From the NCBI GenBank assembly GCA_017408485.1, contig JAFQUM010000040.1, forward strand, positions 1-61,494: DNA of 61,494 nt, in the 5' to 3' direction. The position numbers and the translations under genes are program-made. Origin of the DNA: Clostridia bacterium (GTDB lineage: Bacteria; Bacillota; Clostridia; Oscillospirales; Butyricicoccaceae). The notes below the pieces were generated by a model, which worked only from the letters and a program-made list of their open reading frames with translations, was not told the origin of the DNA and did not search any database. Of this stretch, positions 1 to 8,686 are shown piece after piece; position 1 is the first letter of the stretch, and the number at the start of each line of letters is the position of its first letter.

Positions 1-141
1 AATTTTGTATTTTCATGCCCTCGTGTCTTTTGGCGCGAGGGTATTTTACTTGCAATTTTACGGAGGTGAAACAGAAATGCCTAATGAGAAGGTATTGGCA
101 GCTAAGAAGTCTGTCGTCGCCGAACTTACCGAAAAGATGAG
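1..141. repeat. Terminal direct repeat, left copy
   Basis: These 141 bases are repeated exactly at 61354-61494. The segment holds the end of the L10 leader and the first 65 bases of rplJ. An exact overlap of this length at both ends is what a de Bruijn assembler leaves when a contig closes into a loop (141 is a common maximal k-mer). It is therefore read as a circular-closure overlap rather than a biological repeat. The order across the closure, rplA then leader then rplJ, is the normal bacterial order. Confidence 0.95.
18..47 (+). terminator. Attenuator hairpin in the rplJ leader (left copy)
   Basis: CCCTCGTG at 18-25 pairs with CGCGAGGG at 34-41 (one G-U pair) and is followed by TATTTT. 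It sits 30 bases before the rplJ ribosome binding site GGAGG (62-66). In Firmicutes the L10 leader typically ends in a terminator that is controlled by binding of the L10/L12 complex. The aptamer half of this leader lies at the right end of the window (61294-61326), so the element is complete only across the circular junction. Confidence 0.6.
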
Positions 142-586
142 AAATGCCCAGTCCGGTATTCTCGTTGATTATAAGGGTATCACCGTCGAGGCTGACACAA
201 AACTGCGCGCCGAGCTTCGCAAAAACGGAATCGAGTATGCTGTTGTTAAGAACACACTTACAAGATTTGCCGCTAAAGAGTTGGGTCTCAATGAACTTGA
301 TCCCCTGCTGAACGGCACCACCGCTCTTGCTCTCGGTATGGAAGATCCCATCGTCCCCGCAAAGCACATTGTCGACTTTGCTAAGAAGAATCCCAAGGTC
401 TTCAGTGTTAAGGGTGGTTTCTTTGAGGGTAAGTTTATGACCGCTCAGGAAATCGAAGCAGTATCCGAGCTTGGCAGCAAGCAGGGACTCCTGTCCACTG
501 TCCTCGGCACAATGAACGCACCCATCGCTGCTTTCGCACGCGTTATCAACGCAATCGCAGAGCAGAAGGGTGGAGCAGCAGAATAA
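77..586 (+). CDS. rplJ: 50S ribosomal protein L10
   Basis: This is the 169-residue L10 protein, which anchors L7/L12 dimers to the ribosomal stalk. The start ATG at 77 is chosen because GGAGG lies 10 bases upstream and the protein then begins MPNEKVLAAKKS, as the family does; an in-frame extension upstream reads through the leader hairpin. Conserved text includes the VVKNTLTRFAA segment of the N-terminal RNA-binding part and the C-terminal helix that binds L12. It is followed after 44 bases by rplL. Translation is expected to be autoregulated through the leader upstream. The first 65 bases are repeated at the right end of the window. Confidence 0.97.
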   Translation: MPNEKVLAAKKSVVAELTEKMRNAQSGILVDYKGITVEADTKLRAELRKNGIEYAVVKNTLTRFAAKELGLNELDPLLNGTTALALGMEDPIVPAKHIVDFAKKNPKVFSVKGGFFEGKFMTAQEIEAVSELGSKQGLLSTVLGTMNAPIAAFARVINAIAEQKGGAAE

Positions 587-630
587 TCTGCACACAAATC
601 TGAAAAATTAAAATTTGGAGGTACATTAAA

Positions 631-1011
631 ATGGCCAGCGAAAAGATTACTAACCTTATTGAAGAAGTTAAGCAGCTTACAGTTCTCGAGCTCAGCGAGC
701 TCGTACACGCTCTTGAAGAAGAGTTCGGCGTTTCCGCAGCAGCAGCAGTAGCAGTAGCAGCAGGCCCCGTAGCAGGCGGCGCAGCAGCTGCTGAAGAGCA
801 GACAGAGTTCGACGTTATCCTTGCTTCCGCAGGCGCTAACAAGATCGCTGTTATCAAGGTTGTCCGTGAGATCACCGGCCTCGGCCTTAAGGAAGCTAAG
901 GAAGTCGTTGACGGCGCTCCCAAGGCTGTTAAGGAAAAGGTTTCCAAGGAAGAAGCTGACTCCATCAAGGCTAAACTCGAAGAAGCAGGCGCTTCTGTCG
1001 AAGTTAAGTAA
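631..1011 (+). CDS. rplL: 50S ribosomal protein L7/L12
   Basis: This 126-residue protein is the stalk protein that recruits translation factors. It shows the N-terminal dimerisation helix (about residues 1-30), an Ala-rich flexible hinge (about 36-55, with runs of alternating A, V and G) and the C-terminal factor-binding domain with the conserved text [23 protein letters not shown] site precedes the ATG by 8 bases. It is the last gene of the operon: a strong terminator begins 19 bases after the stop codon, and rpoB does not follow as it does in many bacteria. Confidence 0.98.
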   Translation: MASEKITNLIEEVKQLTVLELSELVHALEEEFGVSAAAAVAVAAGPVAGGAAAAEEQTEFDVILASAGANKIAVIKVVREITGLGLKEAKEVVDGAPKAVKEKVSKEEADSIKAKLEEAGASVEVK

Positions 1012-1030
1012 TTTAGCTTTAATAGGACAT

Positions 1031-1060
1031 AAAAAAGACCGACTTGTGTCGGTCTTTTTT
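1031..1060. terminator. Bidirectional terminator after rplL
   Basis: AAAAAAGACCGAC pairs with GTCGGTCTTTTTT around a TTGT loop, giving a 13-bp stem that ends in a U run. A second hairpin with six flanking T residues (1072-1101, stem AAAAAACTCCT) follows immediately. Confidence 0.9.
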
Positions 1061-1071
1061 GTCAGCTTGTC

Positions 1072-1286
1072 AAAAAACTCCTTCAGAATAAGGAGTTTTT
1101 TAAACAATTAGTTTTTGTACGGACATGTGCCGGACAAAAACACCTCGACCCGCCGTTTTTCTGCAGAAAAAACGGCGAAACCGCACCGCAGTGCGGAACC
1201 AAAATGTCGAAAAGAACCCAGCTTTGCGCAGCAAAGCGGTTCTTTGACAGTCTCATAAAAACGACCTGCGAAAGCAGGTCGTTTTT
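1072..1286. repeat. Cluster of six perfect hairpins, no gene
   Basis: The 322-base gap between rplL and the converging CYTH gene holds no credible gene. After the terminator it contains successive near-perfect hairpins: 1072-1101; 1111-1141 (GTTTTTGT arms with an inner CGG/CCG); 1151-1177 (CGCCGTTTTT arms); 1181-1196 (CCGCAC/GTGCGG); 1211-1245 (AAAGAACC outer and GCTTTGC inner arms); and 1255-1287 (AACGACCTGC arms, GAAA loop, flanking A and T runs). The last is a good terminator for the minus-strand gene. The dense packing resembles the hairpin arrays near 44.9 and 57.6 kb, but a fixed linker is not evident here. Confidence 0.75.
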
Positions 1287-1333
1287 ATGTCTGAAAATAT
1301 TAAAAATGTAGTTTTTTAAAAGCACTGAAAAGT

Positions 1334-2038
1334 TCAGACTTTTCGATAAAAAGTCAGTTTATCCCCGTCAGTCTTGGCGAAAAAGAGACCTGAAAACATA
1401 TCATTGACTCCCAATGCATCACCGGGCACGGGGAGCATTTTTGCAAAGGCTTCTTCGGTGAGTGCGGCGGCTCTTTGCGCCTTGGTATCCTTGCAGGGAC
1501 GGATAGAATATTCGTTGCACAGCCTCTCAGTCAGCTCCAGCAGATCATAATCATTTCCTTCCTTCAGCTCCAGCTCGATCTCGCTGATAAAAAGCAAACG
1601 GTTCTCCTGCTTTAACACTCCGTAATCAAAGCTAAGTTCAATAAGCGACAGCCCCTCTACCATAAGGCGGCACTTTCTTTCAAAGGAGGAAGAATAAATA
1701 GGCACAAGCTCGGCGCTTCGCAGCACATCCTTTGCACTTTCGGGCAGATCGTCACGGGCGCAGAGCGCGGTTACACCCGACTGTATATCGGTGGCGTTTT
1801 CCTCCGCTTCAAAGCGGGCAAGCTCACTGACACGGTATTTAAGACAGCAGACCGAACGTTCATTTTCGCGGCGCAAACGCAGCGAGAGTCCTTCCTTTTT
1901 AAGCTTTCCGTCGGGGGTGTCAAAATAGTCCGCTTCCATGGTGTAAACTGTAGTTTCGCATATAAAAAGCTCGTCACGACCGAGTATTTCCTCTGCTATG
2001 CATTGGGGTACGGGTGACAGCTTGACTTCGATCTCCAT
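1334..2038 (-). CDS. CYTH domain protein (triphosphate tunnel family)
   Basis: This 234-residue protein begins MEIEVKL, which carries the ExExK signature of CYTH proteins (adenylate cyclase class IV, thiamine triphosphatase and inorganic triphosphatase). These bind triphosphates in a beta tunnel with Mg2+. Further alternating acidic and basic strands typical of the fold follow (YFDTPDGKLKKEGLSLRLRRE; ISEIELELKEG). The start at 2038 is set by GGAGGAG eight bases upstream; a longer reading frame upstream is AT-rich and not protein-like. The gene is divergent from zapA. The family supports a triphosphate hydrolase, but the substrate cannot be read from sequence. The CHAD domain found in some relatives is absent. 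Confidence 0.85.
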   Translation of the reverse strand: MEIEVKLSPVPQCIAEEILGRDELFICETTVYTMEADYFDTPDGKLKKEGLSLRLRRENERSVCCLKYRVSELARFEAEENATDIQSGVTALCARDDLPESAKDVLRSAELVPIYSSSFERKCRLMVEGLSLIELSFDYGVLKQENRLLFISEIELELKEGNDYDLLELTERLCNEYSIRPCKDTKAQRAAALTEEAFAKMLPVPGDALGVNDMFSGLFFAKTDGDKLTFYRKV

Positions 2039-2128
2039 AGCATCTCCTCCACACAAGATATTGTAGCATTTCGCTTTATTTTTAGCAACAAAAAGACAAT
2101 ATTTTGTCTGTAAACTTTTATAATTCTC

Positions 2129-2157
2129 TTTATTTTTTATATATAGTATGATATAAT
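2129..2157 (+). promoter_or_regulatory. Probable promoter of the zapA-mrdA cluster
   Basis: TTTATT (2129-2134) and TATAAT (2152-2157) are 17 bases apart in an AT-rich divergent region. The -35 element is weak and the -10 is consensus. It lies 51 bases before the zapA start. Confidence 0.5.
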
Positions 2158-2208
2158 ATAATGGATATAATGGATAAATATATTTGAACATAAAAAGGAG
2201 GAAAAAAT

Positions 2209-2499
2209 ATGCTGAACAGAATAGTGGTAACCATTGACGGACTGACCTATACCGTAATCGCAGAAGAGACCGAGGAGTATATCCGCAAAAATGCTGCCCT
2301 GGTCAACAAAGAGATAGAAGACATCAAGGCGGCAACTCCTTTTTCTTCCATGACCGCCGCAGTGCTGGCAGGAATGAATATTGCCGATAAATATTACAAG
2401 GCTCTTTCTATGACCGAAGGCCTTCGTCAGCAGGTCAAGGAGTATGCTAAGGAAAACGCTGAGCTTCGCACACAGCTCAACAAGATTAAGAAAAAATAA
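2209..2499 (+). CDS. zapA: Cell division protein ZapA
   Basis: This 96-residue protein matches ZapA in length and layout. There is an N-terminal beta segment (RIVVTIDGLTYTVIAEETEEY), then a long helix that dimerises and ends in a charged coiled coil (QQVKEYAKENAELRTQLNKIKKK). ZapA bundles FtsZ filaments at midcell. GGAGG lies directly upstream. It heads a plus-strand run with the U32 protein, maf, mreC, mreD and the transpeptidase gene, so the cluster as a whole concerns division and elongation. Confidence 0.88.
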   Translation: MLNRIVVTIDGLTYTVIAEETEEYIRKNAALVNKEIEDIKAATPFSSMTAAVLAGMNIADKYYKALSMTEGLRQQVKEYAKENAELRTQLNKIKKK

Positions 2500-2533
2500 G
2501 AGTATAAGACCTATTTGCAGATAAAACGAAAGG

Positions 2534-4633
2534 ATGGTGAAGAAGGTGGCATTAGAGCTTATAAGCCCTGCTCATAATTCAGAAATGCTTCAGGCGGCTG
2601 TGCAGACAGGCGCTGATGCCGTATATCTTATTGCTCCCGATTGCGGTGCGCGTGACACCTTCTCTGCCGACGAGCTTATTGAGGCTGTAAAGTATTGCCG
2701 TCTTCGCGGCGTGAAGGCGTATGTCTATTTTGGAGGTATCGTCACCGACGAAGAGCTTTTAAGACTTAAGAGTCTTGTGGTTGCAGTCAATGAAGCGGGT
2801 GCTGATGCCGCGGTAGCGGGGGATATCGGTCTTATAAGAATGATTCGCAACCTTACCCCCGATCTTGATATCCACGGCTCAGAGCAGCTTGCGGTGCATA
2901 ACCTTGCGGGAGCAATGGCAGCCAAAAAGATGGGACTTTCACGCATTTGGCTTGCAAGAGAATTGTCCTTGGAGCAGATCAAGTTTATTTGCGACAGAAT
3001 TGACATAGAGATACAGGTATTCTGCCACGGCAGTCAATGCGTGTCCTATTCGGGACAGTGCTATATGTCGGCGGCGGTGACCTCCCGCAGTGCAAACCGC
3101 GGAAAATGTATGCAGCCCTGCAAAATGGCATATTCCTATTTTGGCGATGCTCCCGCAGAGCATCTCAGTCTTAAGGATATGTGCTTGGCTCAGCAGCTTG
3201 GCGAGCTTGAAAGGGTCGGCGTAGGTGCTGTCTATATTGAAGGCCGCGGCAAACGCGCAGAATATGTGGCACTTGCCACAGATATGTATAAAAAGAGCAT
3301 TAAGAGCGGCAAGGCACCTTCCCGCGGCGATATTATGAAGCTGGAAAGCCTTTTTGCCCGTGACGGCTTCAGTGACGGCTATCTGAAGGGTGATAAGAGC
3401 GGCTCTATGTTCGGCATTCCCAACGAAGCCCCCGACAGAGAGGCAAGAAGCGCCTTCAGCGATGCAAGAAAGCTTTATCAGGGCGAGGGCGAAAAGCCCT
3501 TGGTTTCGGTGGATATGTTCTTCACTGCAAAGGATGGCGAAGAAATGAGCCTTGTTTGCCGCGATTATAACGGCAATCAGTATGAGGTATATTCACCCGC
3601 TCCCGGCTACGGCAAAAAGCCTACATCAAGAAATGAAGTAGAAAGCTGGCTGAGAAGAACCGAGCGGACAGTTTTCTCTGTTTCTCAATGCCATGTTGAT
3701 ATAGATGAAAACCTGCGCATTACTCCCGCGGCGGTAGCGGCAATGCGCAAGAACTGCCTTGAGGGACTTGCCCTGCGCCGCAGACTTGTACCCGAGCGTC
3801 CTTCGGGAACATGGCAGCCGGGACTCAAGCGCCTAGGTTTTAGAGAAAAACCCCGCTTTGCGCTGTCCTTCCTTAAGACCGAGCAGATCACTCCCGAAAT
3901 ACTTGACACCGAGCCGGAGCTTGTGTATCTGCCTTTGTGGCGTATGCACGAGGACAGCAAGATAATCGAGCTGCTCCGCGGCAGAGGAATAATTCCCTGC
4001 GCGGTGCTTGATCGTATAATCTCGGATAAGGATTGGCCCGAGGTGCTGATGGCGCTTCGCGAGCTGAAGAGGGCGGGACTTGAGCATATTATGTGTGCAA
4101 ATCCCGGTCAGGCGGTGTTGCTTGAGACCCTTGGCTTTATTCTTCACGGTGATTTTGGAATGAATGTTATGAACTCCCAGTCGGTGAAGGAACTTAAGGC
4201 GTTGGGACTTTCATCCTGTACATTGTCTTTTGAAATGACCTTTATGCAGATGAAGGAATTGTCAATGGGTCTTGATTGTGAGATAATCGTCTACGGCAGA
4301 TTGCCCTTGATGATTACCGAAAACTGCATTATTCACAAGCACAAGGGTGTACATACCTGCCATAACGGCTCCACCACCCTTATCGATAAAACGGGCAGAA
4401 GCTACCCGCTTCTTCCTGAAAAGGGTTGCCGCAATACCCTTTACAATGCGGAAAAACTGTGGCTTGCAGACAAAACTGCCGACTATGAGCGCTTAGGTCT
4501 GCGCACCCAAAGACTTTGCTTTACCACCGAGAACAGCAAGGAATGCTTAAAGGTGGTTCAGGCATATCTTGGCAAGGCGGAGGCAACTCCCGAGCGTGCC
4601 ACAAGAGGATTGTATTACAGAGGAAATATATGA
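2534..4633 (+). CDS. Peptidase U32 family protein
   Basis: This protein of about 699 residues has the U32 signature around residues 163-180 (HGSQC..SGQC, then NRGKCMQPC), with the clustered cysteines of this family. A long C-terminal part is of the DUF3656 type. Characterised U32 members act in RNA modification (for example RlhA in 23S rRNA hydroxylation) and some carry Fe-S clusters, so the peptidase label is historical. The ATG at 2534 has no spaced ribosome binding site. The in-frame GTG at 2546 has AAGGATGG at a normal distance and gives MALELISPAHNSEM, so it may be the true start. The gene ends in an ATGA overlap with maf. Confidence 0.85.
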   Translation: MVKKVALELISPAHNSEMLQAAVQTGADAVYLIAPDCGARDTFSADELIEAVKYCRLRGVKAYVYFGGIVTDEELLRLKSLVVAVNEAGADAAVAGDIGLIRMIRNLTPDLDIHGSEQLAVHNLAGAMAAKKMGLSRIWLARELSLEQIKFICDRIDIEIQVFCHGSQCVSYSGQCYMSAAVTSRSANRGKCMQPCKMAYSYFGDAPAEHLSLKDMCLAQQLGELERVGVGAVYIEGRGKRAEYVALATDMYKKSIKSGKAPSRGDIMKLESLFARDGFSDGYLKGDKSGSMFGIPNEAPDREARSAFSDARKLYQGEGEKPLVSVDMFFTAKDGEEMSLVCRDYNGNQYEVYSPAPGYGKKPTSRNEVESWLRRTERTVFSVSQCHVDIDENLRITPAAVAAMRKNCLEGLALRRRLVPERPSGTWQPGLKRLGFREKPRFALSFLKTEQITPEILDTEPELVYLPLWRMHEDSKIIELLRGRGIIPCAVLDRIISDKDWPEVLMALRELKRAGLEHIMCANPGQAVLLETLGFILHGDFGMNVMNSQSVKELKALGLSSCTLSFEMTFMQMKELSMGLDCEIIVYGRLPLMITENCIIHKHKGVHTCHNGSTTLIDKTGRSYPLLPEKGCRNTLYNAEKLWLADKTADYERLGLRTQRLCFTTENSKECLKVVQAYLGKAEATPERATRGLYYRGNI

Positions 4634-5190
4634 TTATTCTTGCATCAGCATCACCCAGACGGAGAGAATTGCTTTCGCAGATATGCGATTTTACTGTGAA
4701 GGTTTCCGACTGTGACGAAAATTGCACAATAACCGATCCCGAGACCTTGGTCTGCGAGTTATCCCTTCGCAAGGCAAAGGCTGTAAAGGCAGGCGCCGAG
4801 GATATTATCATCGGCGCCGATACGGTGGTGGCAATAGACGGAGCAATATTGGGCAAGCCACACTCACAGCAGGAGGCAAAGAATATGCTTTCCGCGCTTT
4901 CGGGTAAGACGCACAGTGTGTTTACGGGGGTCACAGTTGTAAAGGGTGAGGAGATACACACCTTTGCCGAGCGTACCGATGTAACATTTTACCCACTCTC
5001 TCAGGAGCTTATTGATCGCTATGTAGCAAGCGGTGAGCCTATGGATAAGGCGGGCGCTTACGGCATTCAGGGCAAGGGTTGTGTGTTGGTGCAGAGCATT
5101 AGCGGAGATTATTTCAATGTGGTAGGGTTGCCTGTTGCGCGGCTTTACCGTGTTTTAGACCAAATCGGAGGATTAAAAGCTGATGCGTAA
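4630..5190 (+). CDS. maf: Maf family nucleotide pyrophosphatase
   Basis: This 186-residue protein starts MIILASASPRRRELLSQI, the hallmark of Maf/YhdE proteins, which hydrolyse non-canonical or modified NTPs such as dTTP, UTP or m5UTP. The conserved IIGADTVV and GKPHS..A motifs and the DKAGAYGIQG segment are present. The start overlaps the previous stop by four bases (ATGA). The end overlaps mreC by eight bases. The maf-mreC-mreD neighbourhood is ancient and common in Firmicutes and supports a link to cell division. Confidence 0.93.
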   Translation: MIILASASPRRRELLSQICDFTVKVSDCDENCTITDPETLVCELSLRKAKAVKAGAEDIIIGADTVVAIDGAILGKPHSQQEAKNMLSALSGKTHSVFTGVTVVKGEEIHTFAERTDVTFYPLSQELIDRYVASGEPMDKAGAYGIQGKGCVLVQSISGDYFNVVGLPVARLYRVLDQIGGLKADA

Positions 5191-6019
5191 GCTTTTTAAG
5201 TCTAAAATATTTATATTCGGGCTCATTCTCGCCGTGCTTGCTTTCGGCGTAATGATCTATGCCTTCGTTTCCCCGTCACCCACGCCCATAAGCAATTTGA
5301 TGGGCGTTATAGTCACCCCTTTTGAAAAGGCGGTAAATTGGGTCGGCGATGGAGTCGGAGGCTTTTTTGCATATTTCAAAGGCTACGACGACCTTGAAAA
5401 AGAGAACGAGCGTCTTTGGGATCGCATTGCCGAATATGAGCAAATGGAGGCAGATTACTATGCCGCTATCAGCGAAAATGAGGAGCTTCGCAAGCTGGCA
5501 CAGCTCAAGCAAAAAAGATCGGATCTGACCTTTGAAATGTGTTCTGTAGTATCGGTGGTTACCGAGGGATACACAAGTACATTTACCATCAATCGAGGCA
5601 CAGCTGACGGCATTTCGGTGGGCGATTGTGTTATGACTGATGCGGGTTTTGTTGGCTATATCAGCTCTGCGGGACTTAAAAGCGCCGAGGTAATAACCTT
5701 GGTCAATATCGAAACTAAAATAGCCTGCTTGGTTTCACGCACCCGTCAGGCGGTGGTCGCGGAGGGGGATTTCGTTCTTTCTGCGGACGGAAAGCTTAAG
5801 CTGTCCTATATCAAGAATGATGCCGACCTGAAGGTTGGAGATATTATAGAGACCAGCGGCGCGGGAGAGAATTACCCCAAGGGTATCATCGTCGGCACGG
5901 TCAAAGAGATCAAGAGCGAAAGCCACGGCATTTCCCAATATGCCATCATAGAGCCGTCGGTGGATATCTACAAGCTGACAACGGTTTTTGTTGTCAAGGA
6001 TTTTGAAATTACGGAGTGA
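5183..6019 (+). CDS. mreC: Rod shape-determining protein MreC
   Basis: This 278-residue protein has a short basic N-terminus and one transmembrane segment (about residues 9-29). A coiled coil follows (about 70-115, rich in E, L and K), then the two beta domains of MreC with the motif SVVTEGYTSTFTINRGTADGISVGD. MreC is the extracytoplasmic scaffold that joins MreB, MreD and PBP2 during lateral wall growth. It overlaps maf upstream and is followed closely by mreD. No mreB is present in the window. Confidence 0.95.
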   Translation: MRKLFKSKIFIFGLILAVLAFGVMIYAFVSPSPTPISNLMGVIVTPFEKAVNWVGDGVGGFFAYFKGYDDLEKENERLWDRIAEYEQMEADYYAAISENEELRKLAQLKQKRSDLTFEMCSVVSVVTEGYTSTFTINRGTADGISVGDCVMTDAGFVGYISSAGLKSAEVITLVNIETKIACLVSRTRQAVVAEGDFVLSADGKLKLSYIKNDADLKVGDIIETSGAGENYPKGIIVGTVKEIKSESHGISQYAIIEPSVDIYKLTTVFVVKDFEITE

Positions 6020-6026
6020 ATAAGAT

Positions 6027-6545
6027 TTGCATAAGCAAAAAACGGGAGTTTTAATAAAGTGCCTTGTCTACGGCGCCCTTGCCGTAGTGCTTTTGGTGTT
6101 GCAAAGCTCCCGTGCCACCGGTGTCAGCCTATGGACTGCAAGTGCAAACTTTATGCCATTTCTTGTTGCCGCACTTGCCCTTTATGAAAATCCCTATATG
6201 GCGGGTGGAGTAGGCTTTTTTGCAGGACTTCTGTTGTCGGTGCATTCCTCCACAATAGAAGGACTTGCGTCATTTTGGCTTGCCATTTTCGGTGTGGCAT
6301 ATTCATATCTTGCCGAGCTGTTTTTCAGAAATAATATCGTTCTGTCCATCTTAGGCGGTATGGGCTGCTTGGCAGTGGGCGAGCTTTGCAAGTATGTTTT
6401 TTACTATATGCTGGTACACGGAGTGGGCTTTGGCGCAGGAATGTTGACCCTTTTGGGAAGTCTCATTCTGTCTGTTCCATTCGGGATCTTGGTTTGCTAT
6501 ATAGTCAGATGGATATCCCGAAAGTTTTCGGAGGATGAAAGATGA
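6027..6545 (+). CDS. mreD: Rod shape-determining protein MreD
   Basis: This 172-residue integral membrane protein has about five hydrophobic segments and the small-residue-rich loops of MreD. The start is TTG at 6027, placed 10 bases after ACGGAG; no ATG gives a full-length N-terminus. It sits between mreC and the class B penicillin-binding protein. It overlaps the latter by ATGA, which suggests translational coupling within the elongasome operon. Confidence 0.88.
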   Translation: MHKQKTGVLIKCLVYGALAVVLLVLQSSRATGVSLWTASANFMPFLVAALALYENPYMAGGVGFFAGLLLSVHSSTIEGLASFWLAIFGVAYSYLAELFFRNNIVLSILGGMGCLAVGELCKYVFYYMLVHGVGFGAGMLTLLGSLILSVPFGILVCYIVRWISRKFSEDER

Positions 6546-8605
6546 ACAGCTCAAACAGCGGAAAATATACCCGAAAAGTGGTGGTGCTTTGCCTGCTGAT
6601 GCTTGCCATCCTTACTGTTATGGTAACGCGAATGGCGTACCTTCAGTTAGTCGTGGGTGAAGAGGTCAGCGAAAATATACAGACCACAAGCACAAGAAAA
6701 TATGACGAGGTAACCTCCCGCGGCGAAATAAAAGATCGCAACGGAGTGACCCTTGTTGCAGATGTTGCGTGTTATACCGTCATCTTTGACTACTATGAAT
6801 GGCAAAAGCAGGGGCAAAACGATGTGATACTCCGCCTTTGCGAAATGCTGAAGGCAAGCAATTTAGAGTGGACCAATGAACTGCCCATAACCGACGAGGT
6901 TCCCTATAGCTACACCTACGCATCCAAGGAAAGCGGAAGCGGCTTGCGCCTTATGCGCTTTCTTAAATCTCGTGAGTGGGAAGAGGATATACCCGCCAGC
7001 CGTCTGTTTGCCCTTTTGTGTGAGCGCTACGGGGTAGACGAGGAGCTTACCAGTGAGCAAAAGCGTATGGTGATCGGTGTGCGCTATTATCTTGAAATAT
7101 ACGAGTTTTCTGCATATAACTCACCCCTTATCTTTGCTCCCGAGGTGGATATAGACACCGTTGCCACCATAAGCGCATTGTCGGGTGAATTGCCCGGCGT
7201 TAAAATAGACATCGGCGCGACAAGAGAATATTTCACCGATTACGCTTCCCACGTTTTGGGTAGGGTAGCGGCTATCTCTCAAAGCGAATATGCCGATAAA
7301 AAGGACGAAGGCTATGCCCTTACCGACAGCATCGGCAAGGACGGCATAGAGCAGGCTTTCGAAAGCAATCTACGCGGTGTTGACGGAGTCAAGGAGATAG
7401 TAATAGACAAGCTGACGGGCAAAATAGTGGATGAACACTATTCCAAGCAACCCGATCCCGGTGATAATGTGACCTTGACTATAGATATCGGTCTTCAGCA
7501 GGTTGCCGAAGAGTCATTGGCAGAGACTATTGAAAATATCAAAAACGGCGGCAATAAGGGCAAGGGGCTTGACATCGAGGGCGGCTCGGTAGTGGTGCTT
7601 TCGGCAAAGACGGGAGAAATACTTGCAATGGCAAACTACCCCACCTATAGCCTGATAACCTTTTCTGCCGACTTTAAAGAGAATAACAGCAATACCCTAA
7701 AGCCCTTCCTCAATCGTGCCATTGCGGGACTTTATGCTCCAGGTTCTACCTTCAAGATGGTGACCGCGCTGGCGGCATTGGAGGAGAGCATAGTGACCCC
7801 CACCTACAAGATGCACACCAAGGGCATATATGAGTTCTACGCTCCGTCCTATACCCCCGCTTGCTGGTATTATAACGATTACGGACTTAACCACGGCGAT
7901 ATAAATGTAAGTCAGGCGCTTGCTTATTCCTGCAACTATTTCTTCTATGAGGTCTCCCGCCTTATGGGAATAGACAAGCTGAATTATTACGCTTCAATAT
8001 TGGGCCTCGGTCAAAAGACGGGAATCGAGATAAGTGGAGAAAAGGCGGGAAATCTTGCAGGTCCCGAAAGCCGCGCTCAAAGCGGCAAGACCTGGTATGC
8101 TGCGGAGACCATTCAGGCGGCTATCGGTCAGAGTGAGCAGCAGTTTACCCCCTTGCAGATAGCCAGCTATGTTGCAACGGTAGTAAATGGCGGCACAAAG
8201 TATACACCCCATCTGCTGAAGCAGATAACCGACTATACCAATTCGCAGGTAGTGCAGGAGGAGAAGATAACAGTTCAGCAGTATGAGTTCTCCGCAAGCA
8301 GCATAAAGGCTATCAAGGAAGGTATGCGCGGTGTTGTTACCGAAGATGGTACAGCATCCTCGGTCTTCAAAAACTTCCCCATTGAGGTAGGAGGCAAAAC
8401 CGGTTCTGCACAGACCACAAAGGGCAGATCCGCTCACGGTGTTTTCGTTTCCTTTGCGCCCTATGATGACCCCGAAATAGTGGTCTGCGTGGTGGGCGAA
8501 TATGCGGGCAGCGGCGGCAGTGTTGCTCCAATCTGCGTGGATATTTATGATCATTACTTCAATCTTGGTCTTAACACTCCTGAGGAACCTGACGCAGAAC
8601 AATAA
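6542..8605 (+). CDS. mrdA: Penicillin-binding protein 2 (class B transpeptidase)
   Basis: This 687-residue protein has a single N-terminal membrane anchor (about residues 12-36) and a PBP dimerisation domain. The transpeptidase domain carries the three active-site motifs: S402-T-F-K405, S463-C-N465 and K619-T-G621. It cross-links peptidoglycan during elongation. Position directly after mreC-mreD supports the PBP2/RodA partner role rather than a division PBP3. No rodA gene is adjacent in this window. Confidence 0.93.
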   Translation: MNSSNSGKYTRKVVVLCLLMLAILTVMVTRMAYLQLVVGEEVSENIQTTSTRKYDEVTSRGEIKDRNGVTLVADVACYTVIFDYYEWQKQGQNDVILRLCEMLKASNLEWTNELPITDEVPYSYTYASKESGSGLRLMRFLKSREWEEDIPASRLFALLCERYGVDEELTSEQKRMVIGVRYYLEIYEFSAYNSPLIFAPEVDIDTVATISALSGELPGVKIDIGATREYFTDYASHVLGRVAAISQSEYADKKDEGYALTDSIGKDGIEQAFESNLRGVDGVKEIVIDKLTGKIVDEHYSKQPDPGDNVTLTIDIGLQQVAEESLAETIENIKNGGNKGKGLDIEGGSVVVLSAKTGEILAMANYPTYSLITFSADFKENNSNTLKPFLNRAIAGLYAPGSTFKMVTALAALEESIVTPTYKMHTKGIYEFYAPSYTPACWYYNDYGLNHGDINVSQALAYSCNYFFYEVSRLMGIDKLNYYASILGLGQKTGIEISGEKAGNLAGPESRAQSGKTWYAAETIQAAIGQSEQQFTPLQIASYVATVVNGGTKYTPHLLKQITDYTNSQVVQEEKITVQQYEFSASSIKAIKEGMRGVVTEDGTASSVFKNFPIEVGGKTGSAQTTKGRSAHGVFVSFAPYDDPEIVVCVVGEYAGSGGSVAPICVDIYDHYFNLGLNTPEEPDAEQ

Positions 8606-8622
8606 AAAAGCCGTCACAGCTA

Positions 8623-8651
8623 TTGAGAAATGGCAAAAAATGCTGTATAAT
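8623..8651 (+). promoter_or_regulatory. Promoter of the minD-like/hisS/aspS operon
   Basis: TTGAGA (8623-8628) and TATAAT (8646-8651) are separated by exactly 17 bases. The element starts 18 bases after the PBP2 stop and 36 bases before the next start codon. The ribosome binding site is AGAGGTGAG. Confidence 0.8.
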
Positions 8652-8686
8652 ATATGACTAACACAGAGAAAAAGAGGTGAGCATAG

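Noticed and set aside
445..1107. Minus-strand frames opposite rplJ and rplL
   Set aside because: They are shadows of two highly biased ribosomal protein genes.
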